Source of the DNA: an uncultured Candidatus Nitrosopelagicus sp. | GTDB taxonomy: Archaea; Thermoproteota; Nitrososphaeria; Nitrososphaerales; Nitrosopumilaceae | Length of the DNA stretch: 6,749 nucleotides | Assembly (NCBI GenBank): GCA_937896695.1 | Contig: CALBOT010000049.1 | Coordinates: 1 to 6,749, forward strand | Direction of reading: 5' to 3' | Part shown: positions 1 through 5,598 of the stretch, one piece after another | Layout: each line of letters begins with the position of its first letter | How positions within the stretch are numbered: position 1 is the first letter of the stretch | Notes under the pieces: generated by a model | What the model saw: only the letters and a program-made list of their open reading frames with translations | Databases searched by the model: none | Told to the model about the DNA's origin: nothing | Made by a program: the position numbers and the translations under genes

Positions 1-792
1 TTAGCTATAGTTACTATACCTAAAACCCATATAGATATTATATCTCAATATCCTTTTATAGAACATCTTAGGAAAAAATGTCATCAAATAGCATTTATGC
101 AAGAAGGTCCTAGTTGGTATTTTCAGGATTTTCCTTTAGAACATCAAATATGGTTTTATAATATTCTTATGGAAATGGATTTTTTATTTGTACATAATGA
201 AATAGATAAACGTTACTTTGAAGGATTGACTGGTAAAGAATGTAAGGTAATGCCAAGTTTAATGATAGAAGATTCAGTAAAGAATTTAACACAAGAACAT
301 AGAAACTCTGTAATGATTGGAGGAAATTTTTGTCATTGGTATGGTGGATTTGATTCGTATATGGTAGCTCAAGAATTTGATTGTCCTATATTTGCTCCAA
401 GTATGGGTAGAAAGATTGCAAATGAAAACTGGATGGAAGGATTAAATCATTTGCCTTATATGAATTGGGTAGAATGGATTCATACATTAAATAAATATAA
501 GTTTGGAGTTCATTTAATGAGAACACATGCAGCTGGAACATTTGCTCTTAATTGTGCTTATTTAGGTATTCCATGTATAGGATATGATGGTTTGGATACA
601 CAAATGAAATGTCATCCAGATTGTACAGTGAAAGTAGGTGATATAACTCATGCAAAACAAATAGCCGAAAGACTTAGGAAAGACGAAAAATTTTATTTAT
701 ATTGTAGTAATAACGCAAAAGAAAGGTATAAGAAATATTATCATGAAAATCAGTTTAATACAACCTTCAAGAAACAACTTAAAATATCTTAA
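1..792 (+). CDS. Glycosyltransferase, GT-B-like, 5' end missing
   Basis: The frame is open from base 1 with no stop upstream, so the gene enters from the left and 263 residues are visible; the Met at base 97 is internal. The visible part looks like the back half of a GT-B glycosyltransferase. A segment at visible residues 171-197 (HLMRTHAAGTFALNCAYLG then IPCIGYD) resembles the GT-B donor-site helix, where a small-residue-rich helix is followed by a G-(I/V)-P-x-I/V strand. Further upstream, FLFVHNEID and MIGGNF resemble the linker and first strand of the C-terminal Rossmann domain. The C-terminus is a charged helix rich in Lys, Tyr and Asn, also usual in these enzymes. Its last 50 nt overlap the next glycosyltransferase gene, so the two are probably translated together. 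The family assignment rests on fold-level pattern only; donor and acceptor are unknown. Confidence 0.6.
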   Translation, partial: LAIVTIPKTHIDIISQYPFIEHLRKKCHQIAFMQEGPSWYFQDFPLEHQIWFYNILMEMDFLFVHNEIDKRYFEGLTGKECKVMPSLMIEDSVKNLTQEHRNSVMIGGNFCHWYGGFDSYMVAQEFDCPIFAPSMGRKIANENWMEGLNHLPYMNWVEWIHTLNKYKFGVHLMRTHAAGTFALNCAYLGIPCIGYDGLDTQMKCHPDCTVKVGDITHAKQIAERLRKDEKFYLYCSNNAKERYKKYYHENQFNTTFKKQLKIS

Positions 793-1972
793 ATGGTCAT
801 ATGATTCTATCAGAAAGAATCAAGGAAATCATACTGTAGAAATATGCGTTGCAGATGATTTTTCAAACGATGGAACATGGGATTGGTGTCAAAAAATGAT
901 GCAGGAAGATACTAATTTTAAAGCAATCAGAAATGACGGACCTACTAGATTAGGTCATACTATATTATATGATAGATTAGTTAACAAAGTTGCTACTCAT
1001 AACGTTTGTATGATATATCATGCGGATATGTATTTAATGCCAGGAGCTATAGATCAGATAGAACATAAACTGAAAGATAAAACTATAGTATCTCTTACAA
1101 GAATAGAACCACCATTACATCCACCAGGTCCTGAAAAAATATTAATGGATTTTGGTATTGAACCTGAAGAATTTAAAGAGCAAGAATTATTGGATTGGTT
1201 TGCAACTGTTCAATTGCAACAACTAACTAAAATAACTGAAGGTATATTTGCTCCATGGGCTTTCTATAAAAAAGATTTTCAAGAGATAGGTGGTCATGAT
1301 TCATTGTTTGCTCCACAGTCAAAAGAAGATACTGATATATTTAATAGGTTTCAATTAAATGGAATTAAGTTTATACAAACTTGGGGTGGATGTGTATATC
1401 ACATGACTTGTAGAGGTTCAAGATTTGCAGACGGGGCACAAAGAAATCCAGATGGTCAAGTATTTATGAAAAATAGAGAAACAGATGAATGGTTAAATCA
1501 AAATATTATATCTACTAGAAACTTTATTAGAAAATGGGGACATTTTTGTAAACATGATAAGTTTATGAAACCAATTATTCCGCCAAAATATAATATTGGA
1601 ATAATTTTACGTAATGGAAGACTTAATCATTTAGAAATATTAGAACCTTGGTGTGATATAATTTATCATGAAAAAACTTTACCAGGAATAGATACTCCAG
1701 AAGATTATGTTTATAGAGAACAACAAAAAACGTCATACATAATGGCTCAACGAGTAAAATGTTTAGAAAATATAACACCTGATAATGATATAATTATTGA
1801 GATTGATGGAAACAATTTTAATCAGACTGATTATCAACATATTCAACAATTTGCAGAAATACTTGCAAATGATGAATTAGAAGTAGGTTCTTTTGAATTA
1901 GGAACAATGAAGATAATAATTAATAAATTACAAACGTACGAAAAGGATTTAATAATATGCAAAGAGCAATAG
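743..1972 (+). CDS. Glycosyltransferase family 2-like (GT-A) with extra C-terminal region
   Basis: This 409-residue protein begins with a typical GT-A first strand (KISLIQPSRNN), followed by the nucleotide-binding VADDFSNDGTWDW (Asp38-Asp39, Asp43-Gly44-Thr45), as in family 2 enzymes. The DxD-like metal site is HAD at residues 93-95, in MIYHADMYLMPGAID. The acceptor-side motif is GGHD (183-186) followed by EDTD (195-198) and FNRFQLNG. These place the catalytic domain at about residues 1-270. Residues from about 275 to 409 form a further region I do not recognise. The ATG at 743 is required because the first strand starts there, so the 50-nt overlap with the upstream gene is real. There is no clear Shine-Dalgarno site. 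It overlaps the downstream epimerase by 16 nt. It likely transfers a sugar from a nucleotide donor; the acceptor is unknown. No membrane segment is visible, so it should be cytoplasmic. Confidence 0.82.
   Translation: MKISLIQPSRNNLKYLKWSYDSIRKNQGNHTVEICVADDFSNDGTWDWCQKMMQEDTNFKAIRNDGPTRLGHTILYDRLVNKVATHNVCMIYHADMYLMPGAIDQIEHKLKDKTIVSLTRIEPPLHPPGPEKILMDFGIEPEEFKEQELLDWFATVQLQQLTKITEGIFAPWAFYKKDFQEIGGHDSLFAPQSKEDTDIFNRFQLNGIKFIQTWGGCVYHMTCRGSRFADGAQRNPDGQVFMKNRETDEWLNQNIISTRNFIRKWGHFCKHDKFMKPIIPPKYNIGIILRNGRLNHLEILEPWCDIIYHEKTLPGIDTPEDYVYREQQKTSYIMAQRVKCLENITPDNDIIIEIDGNNFNQTDYQHIQQFAEILANDELEVGSFELGTMKIIINKLQTYEKDLIICKEQ
1941..1947 (+). promoter_or_regulatory. Ribosome binding site of the epimerase gene
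   Basis: AAAAGGA lies 9 nt before the ATG at 1957 and inside the end of the glycosyltransferase gene. It is the only convincing Shine-Dalgarno-like site I see in the window and it supports the 1957 start. Most other genes here lack one. Confidence 0.5.
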
Positions 1973-2862
1973 TAACAGGAGGAGCTGGTTTTATCGGTTC
2001 TCATATAGTAGATGAATTAATTAAAATGGGCGTTCAAGTAACAATCATTGATGATTTTTCAACAGGTAAAGTAGAAAATGTTAATCCAGCAGCTTATTGC
2101 TGGAAACAAGATTTAGCAACAGTTAATATAGATGATTTAACTCAATTCATGGAACATGTTGATACAGTATTTCATTTAGCTGCATTAGCAAGAGTTCAAC
2201 CATCAATTGAACAACCTATTCCGTATCATGATGCAAATGTAACTGGTACTCATAATTTATTAGTTGCAGCTTCAGATGCGGGAGTTAAAAGATTTATTTT
2301 TAGTTCATCAAGTTCGGTATATGGTGATGCAAAAGTTCCAACATCAGAAGATCATGTATTGAATCCTATTTCTCCATATGCATTACATAAATTAATTGGA
2401 GAACAATATTGTAAATTATTTAGTACATTATATGATATTGATACAGTATCATTGAGATACTTCAATGTTTATGGAGATAGAATGGCATTAGATGGTGCAT
2501 ATAGATTAGCTATTCCAATCTTTGCAACTCAAATAAAGGAAGGTAAGCCATGTACAATAAATAATGATGGTAATCAAAAAAGAGATTATACATATGTTGG
2601 TGATGTAGTTAAAGCAAATATTATGTGTGCTAAGTCATTAAAAGAGTTTAAGGGTGATGTATACAATGTTGGTAATGGTGATAATGTATCTGTAAATGAA
2701 CTAGTTGATATGATGGGCGGAGAAAAATCGTATGGAAATAAAGTTATTGAACCATTTGAAACGTTGGCATGTAATGCAAAAATAGATTTAGATTTAGATT
2801 GGAAACCAGAAGGAGATCTAAAAAAATGGATAAACAAATATATGGAACAATTCAATGGCTAG
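1957..2862 (+). CDS. NAD-dependent nucleotide-sugar 4-epimerase (extended SDR)
   Basis: The 301-residue protein is a complete extended short-chain dehydrogenase. It opens with the NAD-binding TGGAGFIGSH (Gly8-Gly11-Gly14) and an acidic Asp32-Asp33 that holds the adenosine ribose, as in NAD-dependent members. HLAALARVQPS follows at 73-83, then the catalytic set Ser118 (in SSSSSVYGD), Tyr141 and Lys145 (YALHK). RYFNVYGD (167-174), GAYRLAIPIF (180-189) and RDYTYVGD (209-216) shape the sugar-nucleotide site. The pattern resembles UDP-glucose and UDP-N-acetylglucosamine 4-epimerases of the GalE/WbpP type more than dehydratases. A small residue, Thr269, seems to sit at the position that limits C2-acetamido substrates in GalE, so an N-acetylated substrate is possible. 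The 5' end overlaps the glycosyltransferase and the 3' end overlaps the dehydrogenase by 8 nt, which suggests one co-translated sugar operon. The exact substrate is not settled. Confidence 0.88.
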   Translation: MQRAIVTGGAGFIGSHIVDELIKMGVQVTIIDDFSTGKVENVNPAAYCWKQDLATVNIDDLTQFMEHVDTVFHLAALARVQPSIEQPIPYHDANVTGTHNLLVAASDAGVKRFIFSSSSSVYGDAKVPTSEDHVLNPISPYALHKLIGEQYCKLFSTLYDIDTVSLRYFNVYGDRMALDGAYRLAIPIFATQIKEGKPCTINNDGNQKRDYTYVGDVVKANIMCAKSLKEFKGDVYNVGNGDNVSVNELVDMMGGEKSYGNKVIEPFETLACNAKIDLDLDWKPEGDLKKWINKYMEQFNG

Positions 2863-3706
2863 AAAAACAACAATAGGAATAGTAGGACAAGGATTTGTTG
2901 GTACTGCAGTTAATGAAGGACTTGCAAAATTTTATAATATTGAAACATTTGATATTAAAAAAGATAGTACATGTAGTTCATTGAAAGAATTAATTGAAAA
3001 ATGTCAATGTATCTTTATATGTGTTCCAACACCAATGGATGGAGATGGATCATGTTATACAGAATTTGTACATGAAGTTATTAAAGATATAGATAGAATG
3101 ACAACCAAAAAGAAAACATTAATAGTTAAATCTACAATTCCTCCAGGAACAACAGAAGGATGGAATAAACAATATGATCAAGTCGATATTGTATTTAATC
3201 CAGAATTTTTGACAGAAGCTAATGCAATTAATGATTTTAAAAATCAAACAAGAATTATTATCGGAGGACCAAAAAATGCAGCTTCAAGAGTGCGAAGAAT
3301 ATTTGTAAAAGCATTTCCAAAAGTAAAAATTATTAAAACAGATTCTACATATGCTGAAATGGTAAAGTATGTTACAAATTGTTTTTTAGCTATGAAAGTA
3401 TCTTTTGCAAATGAAATGTATGAAATATGTGACTATCTTAAAATAGATTATGATAAAGTAATCGAATATGCAATGCATGATGAAAGATTAGGTTATTCAC
3501 ATTGGAGTGTACCAGGACCAGATGGTGATTTTGGTTATGGAGGTCATTGTTTTCCAAAAGATGTAAAGGCCTTATATAGTGTAGCAATGGAATTAGAATC
3601 TAATATTGATCCCATTATGTTAAGGGCAACTAATGAAAAAAATGATAAGGTAAGAAAAAACCGTGACTGGGAAAAACAAAAAGGTAGAGCAGTAATAAAT
3701 AAATAA
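2855..3706 (+). CDS. Short UDP-glucose 6-dehydrogenase-like enzyme lacking the C-terminal domain
   Basis: This enzyme oxidises the C6 hydroxyl of a nucleotide sugar to a carboxylate with two NAD+, giving a uronic acid. The NAD site is IVGQGFVG (Gly11-x-Gly13-x-x-Gly16). CVPTPMDGDGS and KSTIPPGTTE follow, then NPEFLTEANAINDF with Glu117, Lys181 and Asn186 of the central helix (AMKVSFANE), and the catalytic Cys232 in FGYGGHCFPKDVKAL. All active-site positions of the UDP-glucose/GDP-mannose dehydrogenase family that I can place are present. At 283 residues it is about 100 or more shorter than usual full-length members. It stops just after the central dimerisation region at RDWEKQKGRAVINK, so the third (C-terminal) Rossmann-like domain is absent. 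The next gene starts 2 nt later and is unrelated, so this is not a split gene. It overlaps the epimerase by 8 nt. The epimerase plus dehydrogenase pairing suggests a 4-epimerised uronic acid, for example a UDP-galacturonic or UDP-GalNAc-uronic acid. Confidence 0.88.
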   Translation: MARKTTIGIVGQGFVGTAVNEGLAKFYNIETFDIKKDSTCSSLKELIEKCQCIFICVPTPMDGDGSCYTEFVHEVIKDIDRMTTKKKTLIVKSTIPPGTTEGWNKQYDQVDIVFNPEFLTEANAINDFKNQTRIIIGGPKNAASRVRRIFVKAFPKVKIIKTDSTYAEMVKYVTNCFLAMKVSFANEMYEICDYLKIDYDKVIEYAMHDERLGYSHWSVPGPDGDFGYGGHCFPKDVKALYSVAMELESNIDPIMLRATNEKNDKVRKNRDWEKQKGRAVINK

Positions 3707-3708
3707 AA

Positions 3709-4098
3709 ATGGAAAAATATATTTACAGAGCAAAATTAGATAGAGTAGTAGACGGTGATACAGTAGACGCCTTAATAGATGTTGGATTCGACATTTGGTT
3801 TAAAAAACGAATTCGATTTAAAGGTGTTGATACTTGGGAATCACGAACTAGAAATTTAGAAGAAAAAGCTTTAGGATTAAAAGCTAAAGCTAGAACTAAA
3901 GAATTATTAGAAAAAGTATCTTCTAAATCAGGATATTTTAGAATTAAATCATATGGTTTAGGAAAGTACGGTAGAGTACTAGCAGACGTTTTTATAATAG
4001 ATAAAGATGGTAAACAATGGAATATTAATGAAACACTAATAACTGAAGGACATGCTTATGTTTATGATGGAGGTAAGAAAAAAGTATTCACCTCGTAG
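3709..4098 (+). CDS. Staphylococcal nuclease-like (SNase/thermonuclease) protein
   Basis: This 129-residue protein matches the SNase OB-fold nuclease family, which cuts DNA and RNA using calcium. It carries the complete catalytic set: Asp17 in VVDGDTVDA, Arg36, Asp41, Thr42 and Glu44 in RIRFKGVDTWES, and Arg89 in GKYGRVLADV. It ends with the typical ITEGHAYVYDGG. There is no signal peptide or membrane segment, so it should act inside the cell, unlike the secreted staphylococcal enzyme. It starts 2 nt after the dehydrogenase stop, in an A-rich TAAATAAATAAAA leader without a Shine-Dalgarno site. Role in a phage is inferred: degrading host DNA or recycling nucleotides, or DNA repair and packaging. 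It need not relate to the sugar genes upstream, because compact phage genomes often place unrelated genes together. Confidence 0.85.
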   Translation: MEKYIYRAKLDRVVDGDTVDALIDVGFDIWFKKRIRFKGVDTWESRTRNLEEKALGLKAKARTKELLEKVSSKSGYFRIKSYGLGKYGRVLADVFIIDKDGKQWNINETLITEGHAYVYDGGKKKVFTS

Positions 4099-4109
4099 AA
4101 TTTTTACAT

Positions 4110-4346
4110 ATGTATAATAAAATAAAAACTATGTGGGGAATATTTAAAAATGATAACGAATGGAATGAAAAAAACGTAGTAGGATTTATTGCGTTTTTAG
4201 TAATGGTGCTTTTTGCGCTATTAGACCTAATGACTGGATATTTAGGTAAAGATTTAGTAATAAATGAAACTATATATGACTCATTTACTTGGGTAGTATT
4301 AGGTTGTTTTGGCATAGCAGGAGCTGAAAAATTTGCAAAAAAATAA
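4110..4346 (+). CDS. Small two-helix membrane protein, holin-like candidate
   Basis: The 78-residue product has a charged, hydrophilic N-terminus, a long hydrophobic helix at about 23-45 (VVGFIAFLVMVLFALLDLM, with one buried Asp39), a polar loop with an Asp/Asn/Glu-rich turn (46-57), a second shorter helix at about 58-72 (TWVVLGCFGIAG), and a basic tail EKFAKK. Size, two segments and a positive C-terminus fit small phage holins, but the family was not recognised by a specific motif. A second in-frame ATG at 4131 (Met8) would remove an N-terminus holding two lysines, an arrangement like dual-start holins. The 4110 start lies 11 nt after the nuclease stop and has no Shine-Dalgarno site. The next gene begins 4 nt after its stop. 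It could equally be another membrane peptide, for example in superinfection immunity. Confidence 0.5.
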   Translation: MYNKIKTMWGIFKNDNEWNEKNVVGFIAFLVMVLFALLDLMTGYLGKDLVINETIYDSFTWVVLGCFGIAGAEKFAKK

Positions 4347-4350
4347 TAAC

Positions 4351-4935
4351 ATGCGTTGGAACGACATTAAAAAAATAATTAGAAAGGAAGTATTAAAAGA
4401 ATCCACTACTGTAAATGCAGGTAATACTAAATTTAATTTAAGAACAGGTGTAAATAAAAATCCTACTAAATTGGGTTTAAAAATACAATTTGAACCATTG
4501 GCGGGTGGTTTAGAAGCAGATACAAAAGCCAAACTTGAAGTAGCATTACAAGAAAAACTTAATATGAGTTTACAACAGTATGATATTCAAGTAAGTAAAG
4601 ATACAGATGTACCTAGACCTGAAGTAATTGGATTTTTTATTCCATTAGCTCAACTTAAAAATTTAATAGTAAAATCCCTTACAGGGCAAAAAGTAGACGC
4701 TCCGGATGTTAAAGCACCTGAACCAGAAGGTGAGGAACAAGAAATGAATGAAATAATTCTTAATGAAATGAGAATTCGTGATTTAAACGAAATTTCAAAA
4801 GTTGTAGTAAAAGAAGATTTTTATGCATTTATAAATGCAGGTAATAATGTTCTTCGTTCTTTAGAAGAAAGTGGTAGATCAGTATCCGAAGCTAAAAAAT
4901 ACTTAGCATATTTAGTTAAACATAATATAATGTAA
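4351..4935 (+). CDS. Unrecognised phage protein with basic N-terminal helix and acidic linker
   Basis: I do not recognise this 194-residue protein. The ATG at 4351 is preferred over a TTG at 4333 that would overlap the upstream gene, because the ATG lies 4 nt after that gene's stop and gives a clean N-terminus. Three parts are visible. First is a basic amphipathic N-terminus (RWNDIKKIIRKEVLKES). Next is a mixed alpha/beta body to about residue 113, including LGLKIQFEPLAGG and EVIGFFIPLAQLK. A Pro/Glu-rich linker at about 117-134 (APDVKAPEPEGEEQEMNE) leads to a helical C-terminal part (135-194). The C-terminal part has repeated Leu/Ile-Asn-Glu (ILNE at 136-139, then DLNE). There is no signal peptide or membrane segment. 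The short basic N-terminal helix resembles that of several small proteins of T4-like environmental phages, but this is an impression, not a match. Neighbour order suggests a phage virion or packaging accessory; this is weak. Confidence 0.65.
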   Translation: MRWNDIKKIIRKEVLKESTTVNAGNTKFNLRTGVNKNPTKLGLKIQFEPLAGGLEADTKAKLEVALQEKLNMSLQQYDIQVSKDTDVPRPEVIGFFIPLAQLKNLIVKSLTGQKVDAPDVKAPEPEGEEQEMNEIILNEMRIRDLNEISKVVVKEDFYAFINAGNNVLRSLEESGRSVSEAKKYLAYLVKHNIM

Positions 4936-4946
4936 TTTACACTCAT

Positions 4947-5225
4947 ATGAAAAAAAAACGACACATTCCAGTTTTATCGTTTAATGAGTTAGATTTAAAA
5001 GCCCAAAAACCTTATGTTTATAGAAGTTTAATTGAAGGAATTACGGAAGCCTTTGAAAATAATTTAGAGGAAATTGAACTTTGTGAATTAAAATATTCTA
5101 ATACTTATTTAACAGTACATAAAGATAGTTGGTCGGAAAGTTTGGCTAAAGCAATGGATTTTTATATAGAAAATGAGGAATATGAAATATGTGCTGAAAT
5201 AAAAAAATTAACAGATAAATTATGA
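4947..5225 (+). CDS. Hypothetical small acidic helical protein
   Basis: This 92-residue protein has a lysine-rich start (MKKKRHIPVLSFNEL) and then an acidic, mainly helical body rich in Glu (ITEAFENNLEEIELCELKYSN and a C-terminal EEYEICAEIKKLTDKL). No motif, signal peptide or membrane segment is visible. The start lies 11 nt after the previous stop, in a TTTACACTCATATG context like that of the membrane protein gene at 4110. The TGA stop overlaps the ATG of the next small gene as ATGA, a typical translational coupling. Function is unknown. Confidence 0.6.
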   Translation: MKKKRHIPVLSFNELDLKAQKPYVYRSLIEGITEAFENNLEEIELCELKYSNTYLTVHKDSWSESLAKAMDFYIENEEYEICAEIKKLTDKL

Positions 5226-5395
5226 AATTTGGATTATTTATAAAACATGGGGGAATAAGTAGAGAAAATATAGTATTTACAACTTATCAAACTAGTTTAG
5301 AGGAAGCTAAAAAACATTTTATTAATCTAAAAAGATTAAGTAAAGAAAAATTCGATAAGTTATTTGTAGTAATGGAAGTAAAAGATGCCCTTTAA
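5222..5395 (+). CDS. Small hypothetical protein, 57 residues, overlapped on both sides
   Basis: An ATG at 5222 shares ATGA with the upstream TGA stop, and the frame runs to a TAA at 5393-5395. The start overlaps the previous gene by 4 nt and the end overlaps the next by 11 nt, which is what a real phage gene in this strand order would do and closes an otherwise unfilled 159-nt gap. The product begins MKFGLFIKHGG and has a predicted strand (VFTTYQT), a basic helix with EEAKKHFINLKRL, and a last strand (LFVVMEVK). No domain is recognised. The strand-helix-strand plan resembles that of its downstream neighbour at 5385-5588. Confidence 0.6.
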   Translation: MKFGLFIKHGGISRENIVFTTYQTSLEEAKKHFINLKRLSKEKFDKLFVVMEVKDAL

Positions 5396-5588
5396 AATAT
5401 TAAAACAATTAATACCGGCTCCTACAGGATCCGACCCTAGTTGGGCCCAAAGAAATGTTTATGTAGAAAAACTTACAGCAGATGATACTATATATACATT
5501 TAATACCGAATCGGAGGCTAATACTAAAAGAGATGAATTAATGGCTACTGATTCAACTAATAGAATATATAAAGTAGTACAATCATAA
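5385..5588 (+). CDS. Small hypothetical protein, strand-helix-strand
   Basis: This 67-residue protein starts at ATG 5385, inside the end of the preceding small gene (11-nt overlap), and has no Shine-Dalgarno site. Visible elements are an N-terminal MPFKILKQLIPAPTG, then YVEKLTADDTIYTFNTESEANTK (predicted strands followed by a helix), and a closing strand NRIYKVVQS. No catalytic motif, signal peptide or membrane segment is present. It ends 10 nt before the YkuD-like enzyme, with an AATAAATAAA leader between. Function unknown; it may be a virion or host-takeover accessory. Confidence 0.6.
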   Translation: MPFKILKQLIPAPTGSDPSWAQRNVYVEKLTADDTIYTFNTESEANTKRDELMATDSTNRIYKVVQS

Positions 5589-5598
5589 AATAAATAAA

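Noticed and set aside
2586..2855. Minus-strand open frame of 89 codons opposite the epimerase
   Set aside because: It lies wholly within the well-supported epimerase gene, its product is low in pattern and Ser/Phe-rich, and no other gene uses this strand.
3694..3705. AATAAATA repeats before 3709 and 5599 as T4-type late promoters (NATAAATA)
   Set aside because: They lie only a few bases before the ATG, so transcription would begin within the gene, and the same octamer occurs inside coding sequence (490-497 and in the epimerase). Expected by chance at this AT content.
2855..3706. Short dehydrogenase as a frameshifted or broken gene
   Set aside because: No remnant of the C-terminal domain follows in any frame; an unrelated complete gene starts 2 nt later.
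3799..3811. TTTAAAAAAC slippery-like run in the nuclease gene
   Set aside because: The nuclease frame is complete with all its motifs and no alternative frame continues it, so there is no reason to invoke frameshifting.
4207..4219. GTGC-TTTTT-GCGC hairpin as a terminator
   Set aside because: A four-pair stem with a G-U pair, inside the membrane protein gene and without a following T run; too weak.
4333..4350. TTG start at 4333 for the 194-residue protein
   Set aside because: It would overlap the upstream gene's last codons and add only an Asn/Lys tail; the ATG at 4351 just after the stop is better.
4088..4532. Two minus-strand open frames opposite the membrane protein and the 4351 gene
   Set aside because: They are shadows of plus-strand genes, with no start signal or recognisable product.
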